This document shows, piece by piece, positions 1 through 7,399 of a DNA stretch of 16,252 nucleotides. Each line of letters begins with the position of its first letter. Position 1 is the stretch's first letter. The notes under the pieces are model-generated. The model was not told where the DNA came from and did not search any database. It worked only from the letters and a program-made list of their open reading frames with translations. The stretch comes from Syntrophaceae bacterium UBA1163 (GTDB lineage: Bacteria > Desulfobacterota > BSN033 > UBA1163): assembly GCA_002311635.1 (NCBI GenBank), contig DBZJ01000011.1, positions 1-16,252 on the forward strand, written 5' to 3'. Both the position numbers and the translations under genes were made by a program.

Positions 1-2
1 TG

Positions 3-335
3 AAGCCCTTGGACGGAACCCTCCTTTGCGATTGGGCGAAGAAGACCGGAAGAGTTCTTACCGTTGAAGAGAACGTCCTCCAGGGAGGTTTTGGAAGCGC
101 GGTGCTTGAGCTTTTTCAGGAGAGAGGTTTGGGTTCCGTCCAAGTGAGGCGTCTGGGAATTCCCGACACCTTTTTAGAACATGGGCCGCAAGCACTGCTC
201 CGAGAAAAATATGGAATTGACGAGAATGGAATCATGAACGGAGTAAGGAAGATGTTTGAGGAAGAATGGTCCGGGTCCGCTTCCACGAGCCAGTCCGAAA
301 CCTCCGAAAGCCAGCATTTTCATGACCCCGAATAG
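3..335 (+). CDS. dxs: 1-deoxy-D-xylulose-5-phosphate synthase, C-terminal fragment (cut by window edge)
   Basis: This is the 3' end of a DXS gene; the reading frame is open to the left edge, so the true start lies outside the window. DXS condenses pyruvate with glyceraldehyde-3-phosphate, using thiamine diphosphate, in the first step of the MEP isoprenoid pathway in the cytoplasm. The visible part is the transketolase C-terminal domain: it opens with KPLDG, continues with VLTVEENVLQGGFGSAV and then LGIPDTFLEHGPQ, all typical of DXS, and ends in the usual YGID segment followed by a helix. The last 20 or so residues are a Ser/Thr-rich tail (about positions 270-332) that looks lineage-specific. 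The next gene, tlyA, starts 59 bases downstream on the same strand, a common neighbour of dxs. The family call is firm; nothing can be said about the catalytic N-terminal domains. Confidence 0.93.
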   Translation, partial: KPLDGTLLCDWAKKTGRVLTVEENVLQGGFGSAVLELFQERGLGSVQVRRLGIPDTFLEHGPQALLREKYGIDENGIMNGVRKMFEEEWSGSASTSQSETSESQHFHDPE

Positions 336-394
336 ATTTTGGCGATGGCACCCCCTCAACCGGACAGAGGCTTGACCATACCATTTCCTGTGAG

Positions 395-1171
395 ATGGCA
401 ACAAAAGAGCGCCTTGACAAACTCTTGGTCGACAGAGGGATCGTCCAAAGCCGTGAGAGAGCAAGGGCCATGATCATGGCGGGGAAAGTGGCTGTCGATG
501 GGAGAAGGATTGACAAGCCCGGGACCCAGATCGACGTGGAAGCCCGTCTCGCACTTCAAGAAGAGGAATCTCATTATGTGAGTCGCGGGGGGGAGAAGCT
601 CGAAGGAGCCCTGAACGCTTTTGCCATTGATCCCAGGGGGATGGTGGCGATGGATGTGGGGGCTTCCACAGGAGGGTTCACAGATTGCATCCTTCAAAAA
701 GGGGCAGAAAAAGTATACGCGGTGGATGTGGGATATGGACAACTGGCATGGAGACTTCAAACAGACCCCAGGGTTGTGAATCTGGAGAGGAGAAACATCC
801 GTTATTTACGACGGGAGGAAGTGGAGGAAGAACTCGATTTGATCCTCATCGATACCTCCTTCATCTCGATCGAAAAATTTCTGCCCCACCTCCTTGGATT
901 TCTTAAGAGAGGGGGCGCCATTCTCGGCCTCATCAAACCCCAATTCGAGGTCGGAAGGGGGGAAGTGGGCAAAGGAGGGGTGGTGAGGGAAGCGGCGTTG
1001 CATAAAAAAGTGATCGAGCGGATTTCAGACTTCAGCCGGGGGCTGGGACTAAGGGTATTGGGCGTTACGAAATCGCCGCTGCTTGGCCCAAAAGGGAATA
1101 AGGAGTTTTTTATCTACCTGAAAAAAGAAGACGAGGAGAATGGGCAGACCGAAGGAACCCGAACCGGCTAA
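395..1171 (+). CDS. tlyA: TlyA family rRNA (cytidine-2'-O)-methyltransferase
   Basis: 258-residue protein of the TlyA/hemolysin A family, which 2'-O-methylates cytidines in 16S and/or 23S rRNA using SAM. Residues about 5-62 form an S4 RNA-binding domain (RLDKLLVDRGIVQSRERARA). The FtsJ/RrmJ-like methyltransferase domain follows: SRGGEKLEGAL near residues 63-73, the SAM-binding loop DVGASTGGFTD at 87-97, and LIDTSF near 151-156. The LIKPQFE motif (K181, E185) is the usual catalytic-region signature. Length matches the family (about 240-270). The ATG at 395 gives a normal N terminus with MATKERLDKLL, although the ribosome-binding site is weak. The end of the gene overlaps the start of the DUF4416 gene by 32 bases, suggesting translational coupling. 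The older name hemolysin A should not be read as a toxin function. Confidence 0.93.
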   Translation: MATKERLDKLLVDRGIVQSRERARAMIMAGKVAVDGRRIDKPGTQIDVEARLALQEEESHYVSRGGEKLEGALNAFAIDPRGMVAMDVGASTGGFTDCILQKGAEKVYAVDVGYGQLAWRLQTDPRVVNLERRNIRYLRREEVEEELDLILIDTSFISIEKFLPHLLGFLKRGGAILGLIKPQFEVGRGEVGKGGVVREAALHKKVIERISDFSRGLGLRVLGVTKSPLLGPKGNKEFFIYLKKEDEENGQTEGTRTG

Positions 1172-1685
1172 ACTTTTTATGAGCCTGATTGCTTCGGAGG
1201 AGGAGATCTTTCGCCACGGAGCGGAAGATTTTCGTTCAATCTTTGGGGAGACGGATACGATCAGCGAAAGATTTCCCTTTGACCTTACCGATTATTACAC
1301 TCCTGAGATGGGGGAGCCCCTTTTCCGCCACTTCATGACCTTCGGACGCCTCATTCCCATCCCGAGTCTCCCCGATGTGAAGCTGGCTACCAATCGGCTC
1401 GAAGAAAAATATGCACGATCCGATGGAACCCGCCGGATCAACATTGATCCGGGGTACATCTGTCTGGAACACGTGATCCTCGCCACGACCAAAGGGTATA
1501 CTCATCGCCCCTACCTCCGGGACGGCATCTATGCTGATTTGACGTTAATCTATCGGAAGAAATCCTTTCAGCCATTGGAGTGGACCTATCCTGATTATCG
1601 AGGAGAGGCAGTGATCACACTCTTCAACCAATTCAGGGGAAAATACTTGCAAGATTTGAGAGGGAGAACTAATCGTCCATGTTAA
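1140..1685 (+). CDS. DUF4416 family protein of unknown function
   Basis: 181 residues that I recognise as DUF4416, a family mostly found in Deltaproteobacteria and relatives and often mislabelled GTP-binding protein; no P-loop is visible. Typical features are the N-terminal PxPAKLFMSLIASEEE segment, FDLTDYYTPEMGEPLFRHF (about residues 48-66), a KLATNRLEEKY segment, NIDPGYI near 100-106, and the late YADLTLIYRKKSF with the conserved WTYPDY. The start at 1140 keeps the conserved N terminus and places the gene 32 bases inside the tlyA reading frame, with a GAGGAG stretch almost touching the ATG. The 3' end overlaps yicC by 7 bases. The function is unknown; its fixed place between rRNA-modification, RNase and nucleotide genes suggests a housekeeping role, but that is inference. 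Confidence 0.88.
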   Translation: MGRPKEPEPAKLFMSLIASEEEIFRHGAEDFRSIFGETDTISERFPFDLTDYYTPEMGEPLFRHFMTFGRLIPIPSLPDVKLATNRLEEKYARSDGTRRINIDPGYICLEHVILATTKGYTHRPYLRDGIYADLTLIYRKKSFQPLEWTYPDYRGEAVITLFNQFRGKYLQDLRGRTNRPC

Positions 1686-2557
1686 AATCGATGACAGGGT
1701 TTGGAAGGGCGGAAGGGGCGACGAGCTTGGGCAAGGTGATCGTGGAGTCCCGGTCGGTCAATCACCGGTACTGTGACATCAACATCAAACTCCCTAAGCG
1801 CCTGAGTCTTTTCGAAAACCGTATCAAAGAGCTTCTCCGATCGCAGGTATCGAGAGGACGGATCGACGTTTCGGTCAGACTGGACGGCATCGGAGAGGAA
1901 AAAGTTCAACTCAGCGTGGACCTTGATCTTGCCGAACAGTATTATCGGGTCCTTCATGATTTGAAGGAGAAGCTTCAGCTGAAAGATGACATCTCTTTGG
2001 CTTTGCTGGCCGGGGCCAAGGACTTGATCACGGCGAAAGAGGAATCGGGGGATATAGAGCCCTATTGGCAGGAGGTCCTTCCTATTCTCAACCAATCCTT
2101 CAAAAACATGGACGACATGAAGCGTTCAGAAGGAGAATCCCTTGCCAAAGATCTCCGGCAGCGATTGGAGCGTATCGCGCGACAGCTACAAGTCATTAAG
2201 CAACAATTTCCGTCCCGGTTAAAGGCGACTTACACCCGGTTGCATGAGAGGCTGCGATCCCTCTTGGAGGGGATGGAAACCGATCCCCAGCGCTTTCAGC
2301 AGGAGGTCGCTTTCCTCGCAGAACGGACGGACATTACGGAAGAGATTGTCCGCGGAGAAAGCCACCTGGCCCAATTTGGCACTCTGATGGAAGCGAATGA
2401 ACCGGTGGGGCGGAAGATGGATTTTTTGCTTCAGGAGATCAATCGGGAGGTCAATACCGTCAGCGCCAAGGCCAATGACGCAGAGATCTCCCAGAACGTG
2501 GTAGAAGTCAAGTCTGAGCTGGAAAAGATTCGAGAACAGGTACAGAACATCGAGTGA
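1679..2557 (+). CDS. yicC: YicC/YloC family endoribonuclease
   Basis: 292 residues, the normal length of YicC/YloC. The family hallmark MLKSMTGFGRAE is at the extreme N terminus, followed by VESRSVNHRYCDINIKLP (about residues 23-40). The C-terminal DUF1732 block contains RFQQEVAFLAERTDITEE (about 216-233) and GRKMDFLLQEINREVNT near 248-264, both diagnostic. Members from E. coli and B. subtilis have been characterised as metal-dependent endoribonucleases acting on RNA, including small-RNA turnover. The start overlaps the DUF4416 stop by 7 bases. The stop codon TGA at 2555-2557 overlaps a possible GTG upstream start of gmk. In many relatives yicC is followed by a remA/DUF370 gene before gmk; here there is no room for one. 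Confidence 0.95.
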   Translation: MLKSMTGFGRAEGATSLGKVIVESRSVNHRYCDINIKLPKRLSLFENRIKELLRSQVSRGRIDVSVRLDGIGEEKVQLSVDLDLAEQYYRVLHDLKEKLQLKDDISLALLAGAKDLITAKEESGDIEPYWQEVLPILNQSFKNMDDMKRSEGESLAKDLRQRLERIARQLQVIKQQFPSRLKATYTRLHERLRSLLEGMETDPQRFQQEVAFLAERTDITEEIVRGESHLAQFGTLMEANEPVGRKMDFLLQEINREVNTVSAKANDAEISQNVVEVKSELEKIREQVQNIE

Positions 2558-2595
2558 ACTTTGTATACGAAAAGGGATTGGGGTTCAGGCACAAC

Positions 2596-3225
2596 ATGAG
2601 AGAAAAAGGGGGAGGGTTGGTCTTTATCATTTCCGCACCCTCGGGCGCCGGAAAGACCACCTTAGTCAGAGAGGTGATCCGTCAATTGCCGGGTCTTCAA
2701 TTTTCTGTTTCCTTTAGCACCCGTTTGCCCCGGCCCAATGAGAAAGAGGGGGAGGACTATCATTTCGTTTCCCACTCCGTCTTCCAGAAAATGGTCGAAA
2801 AAGACGAATTCTTAGAATGGGCCGAGGTGTTGGGGAACCGTTACGGGACGCGCCGGCCTGATTTCAAGAAATTCGAATCCGAAGGGATCGACCTGATTCT
2901 CGATATCGACACGCAGGGGGCGAAGAAGGTGAAGAATGAGATTGGCCACCCTGTATTGATCTACGTCCTGCCCCCATCTCTAAAAGACCTGAGAGAGCGA
3001 TTGATCAATAGAGGGGTGGACTCTCTCGAGATGGTCAAGTTTCGACTCTCGAGTGCCAGGAGGGATATGGAAGAGGCAGAAGGATACCACTATGTCATTG
3101 TCAATGACTGCGTTGAGGAGGCGGTTGAGAAGTTAAAATCGATTATCATCGCAGAAAGGTGTCGGAGAAGTAAACCGTTGATTCTCGAAGAGAATAAAAG
3201 AGGATGGGAGGAAAAGGATGGCTAG
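2596..3225 (+). CDS. gmk: Guanylate kinase
   Basis: Phosphorylates GMP to GDP with ATP, in purine nucleotide metabolism in the cytoplasm. From the ATG at 2596 the protein is 209 residues, the usual family size, and the P-loop [10 protein letters not shown] lies at 13-22 as expected. The GMP-binding segment [20 protein letters not shown] (about 39-58) and [10 protein letters not shown] (about 101-110) are conserved, as is RYGT at 82-85 and the C-terminal YHYVIVND motif. A GTG at 2554 in the same frame would add 14 residues and overlap the yicC stop, but that extension has no family similarity, so I prefer 2596; an AGG lies 6-7 bases upstream. The 3' end overlaps rpoZ by 8 bases, the classic gmk-rpoZ pairing. 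Confidence 0.95.
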   Translation: MREKGGGLVFIISAPSGAGKTTLVREVIRQLPGLQFSVSFSTRLPRPNEKEGEDYHFVSHSVFQKMVEKDEFLEWAEVLGNRYGTRRPDFKKFESEGIDLILDIDTQGAKKVKNEIGHPVLIYVLPPSLKDLRERLINRGVDSLEMVKFRLSSARRDMEEAEGYHYVIVNDCVEEAVEKLKSIIIAERCRRSKPLILEENKRGWEEKDG

Positions 3226-3448
3226 AATAACTGTGGAAGATTGCCTGAAGAAAGTGGAAAGCCGGTTTGAGCTCGTGATCCTCGCAGCCAGAAGGGCGAA
3301 GATGATCATGAAGGGTGCCAAGCCACTGGTCGAAGCAGACAACCGGCCCATTGTCATGGCTCTTCGCGAGGTGGCTGCCGGTGAGGTGAAGTTTAAACAT
3401 CCTGAAGATGAGGAGAAGGGAAGCGAACCTTCCAGCGATGGCACATGA
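3218..3448 (+). CDS. rpoZ: DNA-directed RNA polymerase subunit omega
   Basis: 76-residue omega subunit, which binds the beta' subunit, assists RNA polymerase assembly and in many bacteria takes part in ppGpp response. The sequence [19 protein letters not shown] at the N terminus and LAARRAK at about 25-31 are typical, followed by the conserved [15 protein letters not shown] near 47-61. The C terminus is a short acidic/serine tail. A good ribosome-binding site (GGGAGGAAAAGG) directly precedes the ATG, inside the last codons of gmk. The following HD-domain gene begins within the rpoZ reading frame, continuing the chain of overlapping genes. Confidence 0.95.
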   Translation: MARITVEDCLKKVESRFELVILAARRAKMIMKGAKPLVEADNRPIVMALREVAAGEVKFKHPEDEEKGSEPSSDGT

Positions 3449-4877
3449 TCGAAGGTCTCGAGGGTATGAAAGGGCGGAGGGAATCCAGGGCACCGGATTG
3501 ATCGCAGACCCCATCTATCACTACATGGTGATGACCGACCGGATAGAAGGGGAGAGGACAGAGAGGGATGTGATCGATACCCCGTGGGTTCAACGCCTTC
3601 GGCGCATCTTCCAGTTGCAGAGTGCCCGGTGGGTATTTCCCACGGCCGAACATACTCGTTTTCAACACTCCCTCGGAACCATGCACGTCGCAGGGACTTT
3701 CTCTGAACAACTCTATCCGTCTCTCTTCAAGATTTTCAAAGCAGACCTTCCCTCCTTTCCGTATGTGGATGAACTCCTTCGCCTGGCCGGGCTTCTCCAT
3801 GACACCGGACACGGGCCCTTCTGTCATTTCTTTGATCAACAATATCTTTTACGGTTCCGCAGCAATCATGAGGAGATCGGCCAACACATCATCCGCGAGA
3901 AAATTTCCCCCCTTTTAAGGGGAATTCGGCGGAGTCCCCACGGGCGGTTTGAGAAAGCTGAAGTCCTTGATCCGGAACAGATCGCCTTCCTGATTAAGAG
4001 GCCTCAGAAGAGAGAGGGACGGAAGCAACCGAGGTGGTTGAATTTCCTCCAGCAACTCTTCAGGGGAATCTTTACCTTCGATAATATCGACTATGTGTTG
4101 CGAGACGCCTACATGACGGGTGTCTCCATCGGTCCCGTGGATTGGAGGCGGCTCTTTTATTACACCTCTTTTCGCAAAGAGGGATTAATCCTGGATAAGA
4201 GAGGAATGGACGCACTGGCGATGTTTCTGAACGCCCGTCTCTATCTTTATTCCAACGTTTACTATCACCGCACCACCCGCTCCATTGATCTTCAGTTACA
4301 AGAGATTTTTAAAGACACTATGGAAATTCTCTGTCCCTTCCATCCTGCGGAGGAGTTAGACCGATACCTTTCCCTCACGGACTGGTTCGTGATGGAGAAG
4401 GTATCGGAGTGGAAACGATCTCTATCACCCCGGGAAAGACGGCTGGGGGAGAAGTGGGCTGAGGTGCTTTTGAGGAAATTGAAATGGAGCAGCGTCTTCG
4501 AGGAGAAGCTGACGTTGGGAGAGATGGAAATGGGACGGCCGATTTTTCTGACACCCGAAGAGGTGAAGCAAAGGATCAAGGCCTTGTTACCGCACCATCT
4601 AAAAGAGATAGAATTCCATGTGGATATGGCTCACCACGACCCCAGGCCCCTCAATCCATGGCATGCATCGGAGGAGGGGACCCTCCTCATCTTCGACCCG
4701 GCATCTAAAAGAATGTCAAGGGAACCCCTTCGAACTTTGTTCCAATACATCCCTGCCAAAGTGGCAATCTGCCGAGTCTATGCCCCGACCCATCGTTTTG
4801 ACCGGGAGCTAAGTCGGGCTGCCCGGCGTGCGCTTGCTTCAGGCGGATATGCGGAAAGCTTTGACACGAATCTTTGA
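3408..4877 (+). CDS. HD-domain phosphohydrolase, SAMHD1/dNTPase-like
   Basis: 489 residues from the ATG at 3408. The N-terminal half carries an HD metal-binding set: H87 in [10 protein letters not shown]131-D132 in [10 protein letters not shown], and D225 in [15 protein letters not shown] (225-238). That last motif is the signature of the SAMHD1/YdhJ type of HD phosphohydrolase, several of which cleave dNTPs to nucleoside and triphosphate. The segment DPIYHYM (34-40) and [14 protein letters not shown] (58-71) also match that group. The C-terminal half (about 330-489) is a family-specific helical region with no motif I can name. Neither candidate start has a good ribosome-binding site; ATG 3438 would shorten the protein by 10 residues and cut the rpoZ overlap from 41 to 11 bases. 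Placement after gmk and rpoZ suggests a role in nucleotide-pool control, but substrate is not shown. Confidence 0.87.
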   Translation: MRRREANLPAMAHDRRSRGYERAEGIQGTGLIADPIYHYMVMTDRIEGERTERDVIDTPWVQRLRRIFQLQSARWVFPTAEHTRFQHSLGTMHVAGTFSEQLYPSLFKIFKADLPSFPYVDELLRLAGLLHDTGHGPFCHFFDQQYLLRFRSNHEEIGQHIIREKISPLLRGIRRSPHGRFEKAEVLDPEQIAFLIKRPQKREGRKQPRWLNFLQQLFRGIFTFDNIDYVLRDAYMTGVSIGPVDWRRLFYYTSFRKEGLILDKRGMDALAMFLNARLYLYSNVYYHRTTRSIDLQLQEIFKDTMEILCPFHPAEELDRYLSLTDWFVMEKVSEWKRSLSPRERRLGEKWAEVLLRKLKWSSVFEEKLTLGEMEMGRPIFLTPEEVKQRIKALLPHHLKEIEFHVDMAHHDPRPLNPWHASEEGTLLIFDPASKRMSREPLRTLFQYIPAKVAICRVYAPTHRFDRELSRAARRALASGGYAESFDTNL

Positions 4878-4887
4878 GAATTTTCTT

Positions 4888-5057
4888 TCAGTTTTCGTAC
4901 GGGCGCCGCACTCTTTTTAACCCCTCTTCATCCTCTGTCTTTGTAACCTCCTTCTGCTCCTCCCTTAAATTGAGGAGGGTCCCGCCGTTCAGAGCCGCCA
5001 TAATAACGCCGGCATCGGTACCTGGGCTATGCGCCGGACGGACGAAATGGGGGTTAT
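4888..5057 (-). pseudogene. Possible decayed C-terminal coding remnant on the minus strand
   Basis: The minus strand is open from an in-frame TGA near 5058 down to a TGA at 4888-4890. Its translation looks protein-like: it contains SPGTDAGVIMAALNGG, then NLREEQKEVTKTEDEEG and ends RVRRPYEN. The plus strand here is pyrimidine-rich, whereas all real genes nearby are purine-rich on their coding strand, so the composition points to minus-strand coding. There is no ribosome-binding site before the only ATG (in VIMAAL). I do not recognise the family. It could be the degraded tail of a gene or a repeated sequence, or chance. Confidence 0.25.
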
Positions 5058-5119
5058 TTCATAGGTGTCACACGATTTGAAATACTTGCGAGACAGATGA
5101 AATCTTGTTTTGAGAGGGT

Positions 5120-5147
5120 TCGACATGTTAGAATGAGATCGTACAAG
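5120..5147 (+). promoter_or_regulatory. Candidate sigma70-type promoter for the MoxR module
   Basis: TCGACA at 5120-5125 (5 of 6 to the -35 consensus), a 16-base spacer and TACAAG at 5142-5147 (4 of 6 to the -10). It lies 67 bases before the first gene of the module. The 8-base word AATGAGAT occurs twice around it, at 5132-5139 and 5161-5168, 29 bases apart. Moderate to weak evidence. Confidence 0.35.
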
Positions 5148-5213
5148 TTTCATCAGTCATAATGAGATTTCGAGCTTGGGAATGAAAAAGCCTTAGGATA
5201 AGAGAGAGAAACC

Positions 5214-6554
5214 TTGCGGATGAGAACAAACGGCTATCAGAAACGGGCGATGCGTATTTACCAGTTCATCAGTGAACATCTTTACTTCAACCGTCCGGAC
5301 ATGGAGATCAAAGGGGAGCGCTTTAATTCTGCGATCCTGTTGAGCCTGCTTACCGGACTGAAGAAGGGAAAAGAATTGATCATTGGAGAACCGGGTCTGG
5401 GGAAGACAACCTCCGCAGAATATGTGTGCTCCCTCCTCTACCAGTTTCCGCTGGGCGTGATCTGGGGAAGCGAGGTTTCGGGCCATCCGGAACAAACGGA
5501 AGAAAAAATTATCGGCAGGCCGGATTTGGGCAAATTGAACCGGGGCGAAGAGGATGTGGTGTGGACGAATTTTTCCCAAGTCCCCGTGAAGATCGTAGAC
5601 GAGATCAACCGTCTTCCTGAGACCAAACAGAGCATGATCCTGGACGGGGTGGATCGGGGGAACTGGGAATACCTCAACGAAATGATCATTAACGATGAAT
5701 ACTGTCTTTTTGCCACTGCCAATTATCAAGACGGGGGGACGAACACCATCATCGCTCCGTTAGTGGATCGATTCGATGTCATGGTGGAATCGAGATATCC
5801 CGGTGCCAATCTCTCTTTTCTCATCGGGAAGGATAAGCGAAAAGATCACATCCTGAGGCATCCCAGGTATGAAAGCGATCTCTACCATATCTTGAAATCC
5901 AAAATCGCCTATGAGAAGAAGGTCTCTAAGATTGAGGAAGTTTGTAACGCTTATGGAGACTATATTGAAGAGGCGTTAGAGGTCAAGTCGTTCCAGAGAC
6001 AAGATCGTGATCAGATCCGTACGGAAATGGAAGGGTTAGGCCTGGACCTCGACGCCAGTGCTTTCACCCGAATGCTTCTCGCCGAGTTGTCCTTTTGTGA
6101 ACGCTATGGGCAGAAACGGGTCGTTGAAAACTGCGAGGAGGGCTGCCACTATACGGGATATCTTTGCCACCAAATCAAGAATTGTGCTTCCAATCGACTC
6201 CCTTCCTCCATCAAGCAATATGCGCAGGGATTGGCATGGCTGCTGGAAGATTCTGAGATCGATATCGAACATATCAAGGCCGTCATCCCCTATACCCTGG
6301 CCCATCGTATCCAATGGAAAGATGAGATCTTATCTCAGAAGGAGAGATCGAAAAGGGATGACCCCTTTTCCATCTTCCTTGCCAAGGAGGCTGTCAAAGC
6401 CGTTTCTCAGAGATATCGAGAGCAGAGCGAACACCTGAAAGATGCGTTGGCGGCTGGATCGAACATTTTTCAAGGAGGGGATTTAGAGCCACTGGAAGGG
6501 GATCACCCCATTTATGCGGAAGTGAAAAAAGACATCGATGCACGAAAGAGATAA
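5214..6554 (+). CDS. MoxR-type AAA+ ATPase with a four-cysteine cluster
   Basis: 446 residues from TTG 5214; ATG 5220 is an alternative only two codons in, but a GAGAG stretch is better spaced for the TTG. AAA+ core motifs are clear: Walker A GEPGLGKT at 58-65, Walker B KIVDE at 126-130, sensor-1 region FATANYQDGG with N170, and the DRFD arginine finger at 185-188. The order and spacing fit MoxR-family ATPases (NorQ, CbbQ, RavA relatives), which remodel client proteins together with a VWA-domain partner, often to insert cofactors or activate enzymes. Such a partner is encoded two genes downstream. In the C-terminal lid region, C307, C311, C318 and C324 form CX3CX6CX5C, a pattern suited to Zn or Fe-S and not part of ordinary MoxR proteins. 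It is the first gene of a co-directional three-gene set; the next starts 47 bases later. Confidence 0.85.
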   Translation: MRMRTNGYQKRAMRIYQFISEHLYFNRPDMEIKGERFNSAILLSLLTGLKKGKELIIGEPGLGKTTSAEYVCSLLYQFPLGVIWGSEVSGHPEQTEEKIIGRPDLGKLNRGEEDVVWTNFSQVPVKIVDEINRLPETKQSMILDGVDRGNWEYLNEMIINDEYCLFATANYQDGGTNTIIAPLVDRFDVMVESRYPGANLSFLIGKDKRKDHILRHPRYESDLYHILKSKIAYEKKVSKIEEVCNAYGDYIEEALEVKSFQRQDRDQIRTEMEGLGLDLDASAFTRMLLAELSFCERYGQKRVVENCEEGCHYTGYLCHQIKNCASNRLPSSIKQYAQGLAWLLEDSEIDIEHIKAVIPYTLAHRIQWKDEILSQKERSKRDDPFSIFLAKEAVKAVSQRYREQSEHLKDALAAGSNIFQGGDLEPLEGDHPIYAEVKKDIDARKR

Positions 6555-6601
6555 GGCGAGAACAATTCTTCTACCCTATCCTTGAGGGGTCAGAGCTGAA
6601 A

Positions 6602-7366
6602 ATGAAATCCTCGCTTCCTCCCAAAAAGAATTCCAACCTTTCCCCGGATAAAGAGAACTGGAAAGCCAAGAATCCCTTCGAAGAATTTAAGACCTTGGCC
6701 ACCCCCGCCCTCAACCTTCCCATGGATCAGATTGTTCAATCCTCCGAGGCCATCATGGATCGGATACGTTGGGGATACGAGAAACTTTTGGAAGAAGAGG
6801 CGAAGGAACTCGTCTGGATGGTCCAGTACAATACGATCATCAAGGCCTATGAGGTGGCGGAGAAGTATGTAAAAGAGATCGATTATACCGCAGAGGACGT
6901 CGAAGACTTTTGCTTTGCCATGGAGAACACCCAAAGGATCCCGTATCTCATTCCAGGCCCGGCGGGCATCTATATTTCTGCGTTATGCAACTATGCGAAG
7001 GAAGAGGAGATCCTCCTCAAGCTTTCGGAGTTGAAGACAGAGATCAATCTCATCGGATTTCGGCTCCCCAGGGGCAAGCGATTGAGGATCGAAGGTGATA
7101 CGGGCGATTTCACAGGTATTGGGCTTGAGGGCGGAGATTTAGTCGTCGAGGGGAATGCCAAGAACTGGACCGGGGCCGGGATGAGAGGTGGGAAAATTCT
7201 AATCAAAAAGAACATCGGCCTTCATACGGGTGAGTGGATGATGGGAGGGGAGATTTATGTGGGGGGAAGAGTGAGAGGGCTGGGAAATATTGTCGAGGGA
7301 AAGGTCTACGAGAGGGATAAACTCGTTTATCCTGGAAAAGCGCGATATCCCAACCTCTATTATTAA
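6602..7366 (+). CDS. Stand-alone GXGXG (GltB C-terminal/FwdC-like) beta-helix protein
   Basis: 254 residues. The C-terminal part (about 160-235) has three successive glycine repeats, GDTGDFTGIGLEGGDLVVEG, then NAKNWTGAGMRGGKILIKK, then IGLHTGEWMMGGEIYVGG. This is the right-handed beta-helix GXGXG motif known from the glutamate synthase large-subunit C terminus and from formylmethanofuran dehydrogenase subunit C. The N-terminal 130 residues are mostly helical, with no family I recognise; conserved-looking points are RWGYEKLLEEEAKEL (about 56-70) and PYLIPGPAGIYI (about 114-125). No signal peptide or membrane segment is seen, so it is probably cytoplasmic. A GAGGGG about 12 bases before the ATG could serve as ribosome-binding site. 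It sits between the ATPase and VWA genes, so it is probably a client, adaptor or scaffold of that pair; this is inference from position only. Confidence 0.82.
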   Translation: MKSSLPPKKNSNLSPDKENWKAKNPFEEFKTLATPALNLPMDQIVQSSEAIMDRIRWGYEKLLEEEAKELVWMVQYNTIIKAYEVAEKYVKEIDYTAEDVEDFCFAMENTQRIPYLIPGPAGIYISALCNYAKEEEILLKLSELKTEINLIGFRLPRGKRLRIEGDTGDFTGIGLEGGDLVVEGNAKNWTGAGMRGGKILIKKNIGLHTGEWMMGGEIYVGGRVRGLGNIVEGKVYERDKLVYPGKARYPNLYY

Positions 7367-7399
7367 TCATGAAGATTGGAAAGAACCCGGGCGATCAAG

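Noticed and set aside
2554..2595. GTG upstream start for gmk overlapping the yicC stop
   Set aside because: It adds 14 residues before the usual guanylate kinase N terminus; ATG 2596 gives normal length and P-loop position.
5193..5729. 178-residue minus-strand ORF opposite the MoxR gene
   Set aside because: It is a shadow of the strongly supported AAA+ coding frame and has no motif of its own.
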